A stretch of DNA of 33,974 nucleotides from Pseudomonadota bacterium (GCA_021780035.1 JAJXZO010000172.1:1-33974), one strand, 5' to 3'. Shown: positions 22,562 to 31,101, numbered from the stretch's first letter. A program made the numbers and translations. The notes: a model not told the origin generated them from the letters alone.

Positions 22562-22581
22562 GGTCCGGCGGGCGCCGGACC
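22562..22581. repeat. Perfect 20-base palindrome upstream of the yfgM-bamB-der unit
   Basis: GGTCCGGCG and CGCCGGACC are 9-bp arms with a 2-base centre. The element overlaps the -10 box of the candidate promoter and sits just before the ribosome binding site, so it could be an operator or a stable RNA hairpin near the start of the leader. Confidence 0.6.
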
Positions 22582-22607
22582 ATACAAGCGACCGCGGCGC
22601 GAGGCAA
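22579..22607 (-). promoter_or_regulatory. Candidate promoter of the yfgM-bamB-der unit
   Basis: On the minus strand TTGCCT (22607-22602) is followed after 17 bases by TATGGT (22584-22579). Both boxes are partial matches of the sigma-70 consensus. The -10 box is 30 bases before the GTG start at 22549. Confidence 0.42.
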
Positions 22608-22654
22608 ACGGCGCACACAACAAATCGTTCACCACGCAGGCGCAGGCTCGGGCG

Positions 22655-23029
22655 ATGCGGTCACCCACGCTGCTGCTGCTGTTCGCGCTGACGGGCTGCG
22701 CCTCGATGGAGGCGCCGGCCGGCGGCTTCATCGCCGCCGACGCGGCCACCGTCCCCGTGCTGGGGCGCGGCATCGGCGATACCGTCTATTCCGCCGCCAC
22801 CGGCAAGGACTGCTCGATCGTCCGGCTCGACGCGGGCAAAACCTATTGCCGGAAAATCGGCCCGCCGCCCGCCGCGCCGCCCTTCTGTACCCGCACTCTC
22901 GGCACCATCGACTGCTGGAAGAACCCGAAGGGGCTGAACGGGCCGCCGCGCCACGGCGTCGCTGACGGGCCCTCTACCCTCACGCCGGCGCAGGAAGCCA
23001 ACCGCACCGCCCGCTGGCCGCCGCTGTAG
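22655..23029 (+). CDS. Small cysteine-containing lipoprotein of unknown function
   Basis: A 124-residue predicted lipoprotein: MRSPTLLLLFALTGC with the lipidated Cys at residue 15. The mature part contains four more Cys (53, 65, 78, 87) in the segments GKDCSIVRLD, KTYCRKIGP, FCTRTLGTIDCW, which suggests two disulphides in the periplasm. It ends in ANRTARWPPL. I know no function for it; the composition and Cys pattern look conserved-type rather than random, and the frame shows a clear coding character. The ATG at 22655 is the only start that gives a proper signal peptide, though its ribosome binding site is weak. It is transcribed divergently from the yfgM-like gene and converges on the dihydroorotase, with six bases between the stops. 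Confidence 0.72.
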   Translation: MRSPTLLLLFALTGCASMEAPAGGFIAADAATVPVLGRGIGDTVYSAATGKDCSIVRLDAGKTYCRKIGPPPAAPPFCTRTLGTIDCWKNPKGLNGPPRHGVADGPSTLTPAQEANRTARWPPL

Positions 23030-23035
23030 GTGCGC

Positions 23036-24361
23036 TCAGCCGGCGAAGCGCAACAGCCGCCCGCTCGGAACTCCCAGCACCTCGTCGTCCCGCATCGCCA
23101 CCCGCCCGCGCACGATGGTCGCCACCGGCCAGCCGGTCACGTCCATGCCTTCGTAGGGGTTCCAGCCGCAGGCGGAGGCGATCCACGCGGATTCGATGCG
23201 CCGCCGGCGGCGCAGATCGACCAGGGTGAAATCGGCCTCGAACCCCACCGCGAGGCGCCCCTTGCCGAGCAGCCCGTACACCCGCGCCGGCCCGGCGCTC
23301 ATCAGATCGACCAGCCGCTGCAGGGAAAGCCGCCCCGCGTTCACGTGGTCGAGCATCACCGGCAGCAGCGTCTGCACGCCGGGCAGGCCGGAGCGGCACT
23401 CCGGCCAGGGCTTCTCCTTGGTGGCGCGCGGATGCGGCGCGTGGTCGGAGCCGATGGTATCCACCGTGCCGTCGCGCACGGCCGCCCAGGCGGCCTGCCG
23501 GTGCTCCTCGGTGCGGATCGGCGGGTTCATCACCGCGTAGCCGCCCAGGCGCTCGTAGCACTCGGGCGCCACCAGGGTGAGATGGCCCACCACAACCTCG
23601 CAGCTCACGATGTCGCGGTGGTCGCGCAGGTAGGCGAACTCCTCGGCCGTGGAGAGGTGCAGCAGGTGCGCGGGCCGCCCGGTGCGCTCGGCCAGCGCGA
23701 CGATGCGGCGCGTGGCGCTGAAGGCCACCTCGGCGTCCCGCCACTCGGCATGCCGCGCATAGGGTTCGCCGGTGGAAAACAGCGCCCGGCGCTCGCGCAG
23801 GCGGTACTCGTCCTCGGCGTGGTAGGAGATGCGGCGGTGCCCGCACAGCATCACCCGCTCCAGCGTCGCGTCGTCCTCGATCAGCAGGTCGCCGGTGGAG
23901 GAGCCGGCGAACACCTTTATCGAACAGACACCGGCCTCGCTTTCGAGTTCCGCCAGCGCGCCGATGTTCTGGCGGCTCGCGCCGACATAGAGGCCGACGT
24001 CGCACCACGCCTCGGCCTCCACCGTGCGGCGGCGGCGGTCGAGCGCCTCGGCGTCGGTGAGAGAGGGCCTGGTGTTCGGCATGTCGAACACGGCGGTGAT
24101 GCCGCCGAGCACCGCCGCCCGCGTGCCGGTCCCGGTGCTTTCCGCCGTCCCGTCGCCCGGGTCGCGCAGGTGCACATGCGGGTCGATCATCCCCGGCAGC
24201 ACGTGCAGGCCGCGGGCGTCGATCGTCTCCGGCGCCTCGGCGTCGGGGCCGACGCCGAGAGCCGCGATGCGGCCGTGGCGGACGCCGACGCTGGTATGCT
24301 CGATGCCCCAGGGCAACACGCAGGCACCGCCGCGGATAATCAGGTCGTAGTGCGCGCTCAT
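23036..24361 (-). CDS. Dihydroorotase
   Basis: A 441-residue metal-dependent amidohydrolase of the dihydroorotase type, the third step of pyrimidine synthesis (carbamoyl-aspartate to dihydroorotate). The motifs are all present: DPHVHLRDPG with His62 and His64, the strand CSIKVFAGSSTG with Lys149, which would be carboxylated to bridge two metals, His181 (ISYHAEDEY), His235 (HLLHLST) and the catalytic GSDHAPH with Asp306. The substrate-binding MPNTRPS (94-100) is also there. It lies 15 bases after asnB on the same strand and no other pyrimidine gene is nearby. Related alphaproteobacterial paralogues exist, so whether this is the main pathway enzyme cannot be told here. Confidence 0.9.
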   Translation of the reverse strand: MSAHYDLIIRGGACVLPWGIEHTSVGVRHGRIAALGVGPDAEAPETIDARGLHVLPGMIDPHVHLRDPGDGTAESTGTGTRAAVLGGITAVFDMPNTRPSLTDAEALDRRRRTVEAEAWCDVGLYVGASRQNIGALAELESEAGVCSIKVFAGSSTGDLLIEDDATLERVMLCGHRRISYHAEDEYRLRERRALFSTGEPYARHAEWRDAEVAFSATRRIVALAERTGRPAHLLHLSTAEEFAYLRDHRDIVSCEVVVGHLTLVAPECYERLGGYAVMNPPIRTEEHRQAAWAAVRDGTVDTIGSDHAPHPRATKEKPWPECRSGLPGVQTLLPVMLDHVNAGRLSLQRLVDLMSAGPARVYGLLGKGRLAVGFEADFTLVDLRRRRRIESAWIASACGWNPYEGMDVTGWPVATIVRGRVAMRDDEVLGVPSGRLLRFAG

Positions 24362-24376
24362 GGCGTTCCCTCCGGC

Positions 24377-26140
24377 TCAGAGACTGGCAAGGGTTTCGAA
24401 AACGTCGCCCGCCGGCGGCAGGCCCAGCATGTGGGCGCGGTGCCAGAGAGCGTAGAACAGCAGGTGCCATGCGGCGGCGCCCTCGCGCCTGCCCGCGGCG
24501 GCACGGAACAGCGCCCCCACGCGCGACGGTTCGGCGATCTCGGCCACACCGGGCTCGGCGGCCACCAGCGGCCCGAGGCGCGACCCCTGGGCCGCGATCC
24601 ACGCGCCGACGGGCACGGTGAAGCCCTGCTTGCGGGCGAAGGGTTCCGCCGCCGGGCAGTGCCGCGCCAGCCACTGGCGCAGCAGCCACTTGCCCATGCC
24701 GCGGCGCACCTTCAGCGCATCGGGAAGCCGGAAAGCCGCCGCCGCCACGCCGGGGTCGAGGAACGGCGTCCGCCCCTCCACCCCGTGCGCCATCAGGCAG
24801 CGGTCGAGCTTCAGCAGCAGGTCGTGGGCGAGCCAGTCGGCGCAGTCGGTCGCCTGCGCCACGGCGAGGCGCGAGCGTCCGGGCGTGGAGGCCGCCGTCT
24901 CCGCCGCAGCGATGCCGTCGCGCCACGCCTGCGGCCGGTTGCGCAGCACATCGATGCTGTCGAAGGCACCGTGGCCGCGCATCACCCGCCCGCCCAGCCA
25001 CCACGGCCGCATGGCGCTGCGGTAGCGGCCGTAGCCGGCGAAGATCTCGTCGCCGCCCTCGCCGCACAGCACCACCTTCACGTCCTGGCGCGCGCGGCGC
25101 GCCAGGAACCAAGTTGGGATGATGGCGTAGTCGGCCGCCGGGTCGTCCATGCAGGCCACGATCTCGGGCAGGTGCCGCCAGGTGTCGGCCTCCGTCACTT
25201 CGATGGTGCAACGGTGCGCGCCGAGCGCCTTCGCCACCCGCGCCGCCGCCTCGCGCTCGTCGGTCGCGCCCGGAGCGTCGAATCCGGCGGTGAAGGCCAG
25301 CACCGGCCGGGAGTTGAGCCGCGCCATCAGCGTGAGCAGGGCGCTGCTGTCGATGCCGCCGGAAAGGAACATGCCGTAGGGAACGTCGGCGCGCTGGTGC
25401 AGATCCACGCTTTCTTCCAGCGCGCGGTCGAGGCGGGCGAGCGCGGCCTCCTCGCCGATCGCCTCCGCCGGTCCTTCGGGCAGCGCCGCCAGCCGCCGCC
25501 GCTCGACGATCCGCCCTCCGGCGCAGATCAGTGTCTCGCCGGGCAGCACGCGGGCGATGCCCTGGAAGATGGTCTCCGCCCCGGTGGTGAACTGCAGTTG
25601 CAGCAACTCGTCGCGCGCCGCGGCGCGCAGCGCCCGCGGCACGAGGCCGGTGGCCAGCAGCGCCCGCGGCTCGGAGGCGAAGGCAAGCCCGCCCGCCACC
25701 TGCGCCACGTAAAGCGGCTTGATGCCGAACGGATCGCGGCAAAGCGCCAGGGTGCGGGCGGAGCGGTCGTAGAGGGCGAGCGCGTACATGCCGCGCAGCC
25801 GGTGCGCGAACGCCGCCCCCTCGCGCGGCCAGAGGTGCAGCGGCACTTCGCAGTCGCTCTCCGTGGAGAAGCGCGCGCCCGCGAGTTCGGCCTTCAGTTC
25901 CCGGTAGTCGTAGATCTCGCCGTTGCCGACCAGCACCGCCGAACCGGCGGACAGCGGCTGCGCGCCGCCCTCGAGGTCGATGATGGAAAGCCTGGTGTGG
26001 GCGAGGCCGACGCCGCCGGCCACGCTCTGGCCGCTGCCGTCCGGGCCGCGGTGGGCGAGAGCGCGGCAGAACGCCGCCAGCAACGCCGGCTCCGGGGGCG
26101 GCGCCTCCGCGGCGCTCAGCACGCCGGCGATGCCACACAT
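24377..26140 (-). CDS. asnB: Glutamine-hydrolysing asparagine synthase
   Basis: This enzyme makes asparagine from aspartate, glutamine and ATP. The 587-residue protein starts MCGIAGVLS; Cys2 becomes the N-terminal nucleophile of the class II glutamine amidotransferase domain (1-200), which also has RGPDG (31-35), Arg50, NGEIYDY (73-79) and Asp96. The synthetase domain has the ATP-pyrophosphatase loop FLSGGIDSSAL (258-268), GEGGDEIFAGYGRYR and the EGRTPFLD segment. The ATG at 26140 is the true start because Cys must follow directly; a GTG at 26149 would bury it. GGGAGGAG precedes it. asnB is the first gene of a two-gene unit with the dihydroorotase. Similar proteins amidate surface glycans, so asparagine synthesis is the default but not the only reading. 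Confidence 0.92.
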   Translation of the reverse strand: MCGIAGVLSAAEAPPPEPALLAAFCRALAHRGPDGSGQSVAGGVGLAHTRLSIIDLEGGAQPLSAGSAVLVGNGEIYDYRELKAELAGARFSTESDCEVPLHLWPREGAAFAHRLRGMYALALYDRSARTLALCRDPFGIKPLYVAQVAGGLAFASEPRALLATGLVPRALRAAARDELLQLQFTTGAETIFQGIARVLPGETLICAGGRIVERRRLAALPEGPAEAIGEEAALARLDRALEESVDLHQRADVPYGMFLSGGIDSSALLTLMARLNSRPVLAFTAGFDAPGATDEREAAARVAKALGAHRCTIEVTEADTWRHLPEIVACMDDPAADYAIIPTWFLARRARQDVKVVLCGEGGDEIFAGYGRYRSAMRPWWLGGRVMRGHGAFDSIDVLRNRPQAWRDGIAAAETAASTPGRSRLAVAQATDCADWLAHDLLLKLDRCLMAHGVEGRTPFLDPGVAAAAFRLPDALKVRRGMGKWLLRQWLARHCPAAEPFARKQGFTVPVGAWIAAQGSRLGPLVAAEPGVAEIAEPSRVGALFRAAAGRREGAAAWHLLFYALWHRAHMLGLPPAGDVFETLASL

Positions 26141-26193
26141 CGAACCCACTCCTCCCGCGACAATTCCGCCTCGGCCATAGCACCACCGCCCGC

Positions 26194-26259
26194 CGCTGTC
26201 TTGGAGGGAGCACGGAGCGGCCCCATCGCTGTCTTGGAGGGAGCACGGAGCGGCCCCAT
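26194..26259. repeat. Exact 33-base tandem duplication between asnB and ygfZ
   Basis: Two identical 33-base units (26194-26226 and 26227-26259) lie in the 128-base region between the divergent starts of asnB (26140) and ygfZ (26269). Each unit contains TTGGAGGGAG, which looks like a ribosome binding site, and ends GGCCCCAT. The second copy ends nine bases before the ygfZ ATG. Confidence 0.95.
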
Positions 26260-26268
26260 CTGCCGGCG

Positions 26269-27081
26269 ATGACCACCGTTGTCGCCCTTGCCGATCGTGG
26301 CGTTCTCGCGCTCGCCGGACCCGACCGGACGGGCTTCCTGCAGGGGCTCGTCAGCGCCGACGTCGCCCGGGTCGCTCCGGAGCGGGCGGCGTGGAGCGCG
26401 CTGCTCACCCCGCAGGGACGCTGGCTCGCCGAGTTCTTTCTTTACGCCGATGGCGAGCGGCTGCTGCTGGAGGGGCTGCGCGCCACCCTGGCCGACGTGC
26501 GCGAGCGCCTTTCCCGCCACCGGCTGCGGGCGCGCGTGGAAATCGCCGACCTTTCCAACGAATTTTCCGTCCACGCGTCCTGGGACGGCCCGCCGCCGCT
26601 GGCCCCGGGGATGATCGCGGCCCCCGATCCCCGCCTCGCCGAGGCCGGCTGGCGGCTGCTCTCCCCCGCGCCGCTCGCGGCCACCGCCGCCGAGGAGGCA
26701 TGGCGGGCGCACCGCATCGGCCTCGGCCTGCCCGACAGCGAGGATCTGGAGGCGGGACGGACGCTGCTGATGGAAGCCGGCTTCGACGAACTCGGCGCCA
26801 TCGCGTGGGAGAAGGGTTGCTATCTCGGCCAGGAGGTCACCGCGCGCAGCCGCTACCGCGGGCTGGTCCGCCGCCGGCTGGTGCGGGTGGCGGTGCGCGG
26901 CGATCTGCCGGAACCGGGCACGCCGGTAACCCTGGCCGGCGCGGAAGCGGGCACCATGCGGAGCGGCATCGGCGCCCAGGGCCTCGCCATGCTGCGCCTG
27001 AAGGCGCTCGGCGCCGGACCGCTGAGGTGCGGCGGGGCGGAACTGCGGCCCGACCCGCCGGCGTGGATGCGCCTGCCCTGA
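26269..27081 (+). CDS. ygfZ: Folate-binding YgfZ/GcvT-like iron-sulfur cluster protein
   Basis: YgfZ is a tetrahydrofolate-binding member of the GcvT fold. It supports maturation or repair of certain iron-sulfur enzymes such as the tRNA thiolase MiaB. The 270-residue protein shows the family signature [17 protein letters not shown] (about 184-200), whose Cys is essential in E. coli, and the N-terminal [16 protein letters not shown] segment (17-32) of the folate-binding fold. The ATG at 26269 lies right after the duplicated 33-base element, and no normal Shine-Dalgarno sits at the usual distance; the GGAGGGAG in the repeat is about 29 bases upstream. It converges on the DUF2076 gene, 13 bases between stops. 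Confidence 0.9.
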   Translation: MTTVVALADRGVLALAGPDRTGFLQGLVSADVARVAPERAAWSALLTPQGRWLAEFFLYADGERLLLEGLRATLADVRERLSRHRLRARVEIADLSNEFSVHASWDGPPPLAPGMIAAPDPRLAEAGWRLLSPAPLAATAAEEAWRAHRIGLGLPDSEDLEAGRTLLMEAGFDELGAIAWEKGCYLGQEVTARSRYRGLVRRRLVRVAVRGDLPEPGTPVTLAGAEAGTMRSGIGAQGLAMLRLKALGAGPLRCGGAELRPDPPAWMRLP

Positions 27082-27094
27082 GAAGCGGCGCCGT

Positions 27095-27967
27095 CTAGCT
27101 CCAGTCGCCGCCGCCGCCCATGTCGCCGCCGCCCGTGTCGCCGCCGCCCGTGTCGCCGCCGCCCATGTCGCCGCCGCCCGTGTCGGAGCCGCCGTCCTGC
27201 CAGCCGCCCTGCCCGCCGGACGTGTCCTGCCAGCCGCCGCCCTGGCCCCCGGAAGCATTCTGCCAGCCGCCCGCGTCGCCCGGGGCGCTCTTGTCGGCGC
27301 CGCCCGCATCGTAGGGATCGGTGCCGCCGGCAAGGGCGGGATCGGCGCCGGAATTCCCCCATGGGTTCGCCGCCGCCGGGGGCACGCCGGCGAAGCCGCC
27401 GCCGTAGCCCGCGTGGCCGCCGGAAAACAGGTTCATCAGCGCGTTGCCCGCCACCATGCCGCCGGCCACGCCCGCGGCCGTCGTCAGGGCGCTGCCGAGG
27501 AATCCCGAGCCGCGCGGCTGGAACATCCCCTGGCTGTAGCCGGGCGCGTATTGCGGCTGCGGCGGCGCCTGCGGCGGAGGCGGCGGAGGCGGCGCGGCGC
27601 GGTTGCCGCCGCCGAACAGCCCGGCGAACAGCCCGCGCGGCTGCTGCGGCGCCGCCTGTCCCTGCCCCCACGGAGACCCGGAAGCCGGCTGCGCCTGCTG
27701 TTCCTGCATCTGCTGCATCTGCCACTCCACGTGGCGGAGCCGGTTCTGCGCCTCGGCCAGCGCGTGCTCCTGCACGAACGCCATCTGGGCGATGCGGTAG
27801 CGCGCCTCCGGATACTGCGCGAACAACTGCGCGAGCAGCGCGTCGGCCTCCGCGTCGATCGGCACGGCGGGAGCCTGCCCCTGCGCCAGCGGCGCCGTGA
27901 AGCCCGTCGGGGCTCCGCCCACACGCTGGATGAAGGAGGTGATCAGGTCGCGTTCTTCATTGGTCAT
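27095..27967 (-). CDS. DUF2076 family protein with Gly/Pro/Gln-rich low-complexity tail
   Basis: A 290-residue protein of unknown function. The N-terminal domain has the DUF2076 pattern: [38 protein letters not shown] and [20 protein letters not shown] (about 60-80), followed by a Gln-rich stretch [11 protein letters not shown]. The central part has poly-Pro ([11 protein letters not shown]) and a membrane-like segment ([20 protein letters not shown], about 155-174). The C-terminus is Gly/Asp-rich with GGWQ(D/N) repeats and five-residue repeats GGGD(T/M). No enzyme motif is visible. Family members are annotated as periplasmic ligand-binding sensor-like, without experimental support known to me. 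The ATG at 27967 has GGAGAGG five bases upstream. Confidence 0.8.
   Translation of the reverse strand: MTNEERDLITSFIQRVGGAPTGFTAPLAQGQAPAVPIDAEADALLAQLFAQYPEARYRIAQMAFVQEHALAEAQNRLRHVEWQMQQMQEQQAQPASGSPWGQGQAAPQQPRGLFAGLFGGGNRAAPPPPPPPQAPPQPQYAPGYSQGMFQPRGSGFLGSALTTAAGVAGGMVAGNALMNLFSGGHAGYGGGFAGVPPAAANPWGNSGADPALAGGTDPYDAGGADKSAPGDAGGWQNASGGQGGGWQDTSGGQGGWQDGGSDTGGGDMGGGDTGGGDTGGGDMGGGGDWS
27121..27180 (-). repeat. 15-base tandem repeats in the DUF2076 gene
   Basis: Four head-to-tail 15-base units (27121, 27136, 27151 and 27166) differ only at single third positions or G/A exchanges, with a degenerate fifth unit before them. On the minus strand each encodes GGGD plus Thr or Met. Copy number could vary without shifting the frame. 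Confidence 0.9.
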
Positions 27968-28078
27968 GGGGGCCTCTCCGGGACACCTGCGGCCGGCGGC
28001 GACGGAATGCGCCTCGCGCCGCCAGCGATGTGGCGCGAGCATACGTCCGCTTCAAGGCCGCGTCACCGCCGCCCCCTC

Positions 28079-28106
28079 TTGTTGGGGCAGGGCCGCACCC
28101 TTATGG
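28079..28106 (+). promoter_or_regulatory. Candidate promoter of glyQ-glyS
   Basis: TTGTTG (28079-28084), a 16-base GC-rich spacer and TTATGG (28101-28106) resemble an alphaproteobacterial housekeeping promoter. The -10 box includes the in-frame ATG at 28103, which argues that glyQ begins further downstream, at TTG 28157. A 10-base direct repeat (ACCCGAGAGA, 28134-28153) lies in the predicted leader. Confidence 0.35.
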
Positions 28107-28156
28107 TGCGCCCGCTTTTCACCGCCGCGGGCCACCCGAGAGAACCCGAGAGAACC

Positions 28157-29035
28157 TTGCCGTTTCAGCCCCAAGGCTCGGCAAAGCCGAGCTTCCAGGA
28201 CGCCATCCTGCGTCTGCAAGCCTACTGGGCAGCCCAGGGCTGCCTGATCCTGCAACCTTACGACGTCGAAATGGGAGCGGGCACCTTCCATCCGGCCACC
28301 ACGCTCCGCGCCCTCGGCCGCCGGCCCTGGGCCGCCGCCTACGTGCAGCCGAGCCGCCGGCCGAGCGACGGCCGCTACGGCGAGAACCCGAACCGGCTGC
28401 AGCACTATTACCAGTACCAGGTGATCATCAAGCCGAGTCCGGAGAACGCGCAGGAACTGCTGCTCGACAGCTACCGCGCGCTGGGCCTCGACCCGCTCCG
28501 GCACGACTTCCGCTTCGTCGAGGACGACTGGGAAAGCCCCACGCTGGGCGCCTGGGGCCTCGGCTGGGAGGTATGGTGCGACGGCATGGAGGTGGGCCAG
28601 TTCACCTACTTCCAGCAGGTCGGCGGCATCCCCGTGGAATACCCCAGCTTCGAGATGACCTACGGGCTCGAACGGCTGGCGATGTACATGCAGGACGTCG
28701 AAAACGTCTTCGCGCTCGACTTCAACGGCCGCGGCGTCACCTACGGCGACGTGTTCCTGCGCGCCGAGCGCGAGTACAGCGCCTTCAACTTCGAATTCGC
28801 CGACACGGCGATGCTCGCCCGCCACTTCGCCGACGCCGAAACGGAGTGCCGCGCCCTGCTCTCGCGCGCGCTCGCGCTGCCCGCCTACGACCAGTGCATC
28901 AAGGCGAGCCACCTGTTCAACCTGCTGGATGCGCGGGGCGTCATCAGCGTCACCGAGCGCGCCGCCACCATCGGCCGCATCCGCGCGCTCGCCAAGGGAT
29001 GCTGCGAGGCGTGGCTCGCCGCGGAGACGGACTGA
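28157..29035 (+). CDS. glyQ: Glycyl-tRNA synthetase alpha subunit
   Basis: GlyQ is the catalytic alpha subunit of the alpha2-beta2 glycyl-tRNA synthetase. The product (292 residues from the chosen start) carries the highly conserved core: [58 protein letters not shown] with the motif that binds [17 protein letters not shown] and [20 protein letters not shown]. The start is uncertain. TTG at 28157 gives a normal 11-residue lead before the conserved KPSFQD. ATG at 28103 would add 18 residues but lies in a promoter-like box. Neither has a strong ribosome site. glyS follows three bases after the stop, in the usual order. Confidence 0.93.
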   Translation: MPFQPQGSAKPSFQDAILRLQAYWAAQGCLILQPYDVEMGAGTFHPATTLRALGRRPWAAAYVQPSRRPSDGRYGENPNRLQHYYQYQVIIKPSPENAQELLLDSYRALGLDPLRHDFRFVEDDWESPTLGAWGLGWEVWCDGMEVGQFTYFQQVGGIPVEYPSFEMTYGLERLAMYMQDVENVFALDFNGRGVTYGDVFLRAEREYSAFNFEFADTAMLARHFADAETECRALLSRALALPAYDQCIKASHLFNLLDARGVISVTERAATIGRIRALAKGCCEAWLAAETD

Positions 29036-29038
29036 GCC

Positions 29039-31081
29039 ATGGCCGAACTTCTGCTCGAACTGTTCTCCGAGGAAATCCCCGCCCGCATGCAGGCCGAAGG
29101 CGCGCAGGCGCTCGGCCGCCTGGTGGCGCAGGCGCTGGCGCCGCTCGCGCCCGAGAACATCCGCTGCTTCGACGCTCCGCGCCGCATCGCCCTCGTCGCC
29201 ACCGTCGCCCCCGCGGTCGCCGCCAGCCGCAGCACCGAGCGCGGCCCGCGCGCCTCGGCGCCGGAGGCGGCGCTCGCCGGCTTCCTGCGCAAGCACGGCG
29301 CGAGCCGCGAGCAGCTGCGCGAGGAAGGCGGCTTCTGGATGCTGGAGCGGGAAACCCCCGGCATCGACGCGGCGGCGCTGATCGCCGAGGCGCTGCCCGG
29401 CCTGCTGCGCCGCTTCCCCTGGCCGAAGTCGATGCGCTGGGGCCGCGGCAGCAACTTCGCCTGGGTGCGGCCGCTGCGTCGCATTCTGTGCCTGCTCGAC
29501 GGGCGGGTGGTGCCGGTCACCCTGCGGGAAGGCGACGACGACGGCCACGGCCTCGCCAGTGCCGACCTCACCGAGGGCCACCGCTTCCTCGCTCCCGGCG
29601 CCTTTGCCGTGCGTTCCGCCGCCGAATGGCAGGAAAAGCTCGCGGAGCGCTTCGTGCTGGTCGAGCGCGCCGAGCGCCGGCGCCGCATCGCGCTGGGGCT
29701 GCATGCCGCCGCCGCCGCCCACGGCCTCACCCTGGTCGAGGATGACGGCCTGCTCGACGAGGTGGCCGGCCTGGTGGAGTGGCCGGTGCCGCTGCTAGGC
29801 GCCATCGACCCCTCCTTCATGGACCTGCCCCCCGAGGTGATGCAGGTGTCGATGCGGGTGAACCAGCGCTACTTCGCGCTGCGCGACGCCACGGGGCAGC
29901 CGGCGCCTTTCTTCGCCTTCGCCGCCAACGTCGAGGCGACGGACGGCGGGCGCACCATCGTCGCCGGCAATGAGCGGGTGCTGCGCGCCCGCTTCGCCGA
30001 CGCGCGGCACTTCTGGGACCACGACCGCATGCAGCGGCTGGCGGGAAGGGTGGCGGCGCTCGACGCCATCACTTTCCACGCCGACCTCGGCAGCCAGGGC
30101 GAGCGCGTGCGCCGGCTGGTGACGCTTTCCGCCCATATCGCGCCGCTGGTGGGCGCCGCGGCGGAGGAGGCGGGGCGTGCCGCGCTGCTGGCGAAGGCGG
30201 ACCTCACCACCGGTATGGTGGGCGAGTTCCCGGAACTGCAAGGCGTGATGGGCCGCTACTACGCGCTGCACGACGGCGAGAAGCCGGCGGTGGCCGATGC
30301 CGTCCGCGACCATTACGCCCCCCGCGGCGCGGCCGATTCGGTGCCCACGGCGCCGGTGGCGGTGGCGGTGGCGCTCGCCGACCGCCTGATCCAGCTCGCC
30401 GGCTTCTTCGCCATCGGCCAGAAGCCCTCCGGCTCGGGCGACCCGTACGCGCTCCGCCGCGCCGCTCTGGGCGTGGTGCGCATCGTCCGCGACAACCGTC
30501 TCCGCCTCAACCTGCGGCCGCTGATCGCCGCCACCGGCCTCGGGGATGCCTCCACGGCCGAGGAGGTGCTCGCCTTCCTCGCCGAGCGGCTGCGCATCCA
30601 GTTGCGCGCCGAGGGAGCGCGCCACGACGTGCTCGCCGCCGTGCTCGCCACCGGGCTCGACGACGACCTCTGCCGTCTGCTCGCCCGCACCGACGCGGTC
30701 ACCGCCTTCCTCGCCAGCGAGGACGGCGCCAATCTCCTCACCGCCAGCCGCCGCGCGGCGAACATCCTCCGCATCGAAGAACGCCGCGACGGCCCGCACG
30801 ATGGGCCGGTCGATCCCGCGCTTCTCGCCGAACCCGACGAATCCGCCCTCGCCGCCGCGCTCGGCGTGGCCGAGGGCGTGGTGGAGCTGGCGTTGGCGAA
30901 GGAGGACTTTGCCGCCGCCATGGCCGGGCTCGCCGCGCTGCGCGTCCCCCTGGATGGCTTTTTCGATCGCGTTACCGTAAACATCGCGGCATCGGAACTG
31001 CGCCGCAACCGTTTGCGGCTGCTTGCCCGTGTGCGCGCGGCGATGAACCGTACGGCCGATTTTTCGTGTATCGAAGGTTGA
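29039..31081 (+). CDS. glyS: Glycyl-tRNA synthetase beta subunit
   Basis: GlyS provides most tRNA recognition for the two-subunit glycyl-tRNA synthetase. At 680 residues it has the family length. It starts MAELLLELFSEEIPARMQAE, typical of all GlyS. RFPWPKSMRWGRGSNFAWVR follows (about 122-141), then the middle LPPEVMQVSMRVNQRYFALR and FAANVEATDGG. HD-like helices come next: FHADLGSQGERVRRL, DLTTGMVGEFPELQGVMGRYY and the GDPYALRRAALGVVRI segment. A C-terminal anticodon-binding helical domain includes FFDRVTVNIA, the usual ending with NRLRLLARVRA. The ATG at 29039 is three bases after the glyQ stop, so the subunits are coupled. ppdK begins 20 bases after the stop. Confidence 0.97.
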   Translation: MAELLLELFSEEIPARMQAEGAQALGRLVAQALAPLAPENIRCFDAPRRIALVATVAPAVAASRSTERGPRASAPEAALAGFLRKHGASREQLREEGGFWMLERETPGIDAAALIAEALPGLLRRFPWPKSMRWGRGSNFAWVRPLRRILCLLDGRVVPVTLREGDDDGHGLASADLTEGHRFLAPGAFAVRSAAEWQEKLAERFVLVERAERRRRIALGLHAAAAAHGLTLVEDDGLLDEVAGLVEWPVPLLGAIDPSFMDLPPEVMQVSMRVNQRYFALRDATGQPAPFFAFAANVEATDGGRTIVAGNERVLRARFADARHFWDHDRMQRLAGRVAALDAITFHADLGSQGERVRRLVTLSAHIAPLVGAAAEEAGRAALLAKADLTTGMVGEFPELQGVMGRYYALHDGEKPAVADAVRDHYAPRGAADSVPTAPVAVAVALADRLIQLAGFFAIGQKPSGSGDPYALRRAALGVVRIVRDNRLRLNLRPLIAATGLGDASTAEEVLAFLAERLRIQLRAEGARHDVLAAVLATGLDDDLCRLLARTDAVTAFLASEDGANLLTASRRAANILRIEERRDGPHDGPVDPALLAEPDESALAAALGVAEGVVELALAKEDFAAAMAGLAALRVPLDGFFDRVTVNIAASELRRNRLRLLARVRAAMNRTADFSCIEG

Positions 31082-31101
31082 AACAGGAGTCCGAGACAGC
31101 A

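Noticed and set aside
26116-26180. Separate small protein (MAEAELSREEW...) overlapping the asnB start
   Set aside because: It lacks a convincing ribosome site and its C-terminus is only the asnB start read in another frame; kept only as a possible leader in the repeat finding.
26194-26259. CRISPR-like repeats
   Set aside because: Only two copies, directly adjacent with no spacer and no cas gene nearby.
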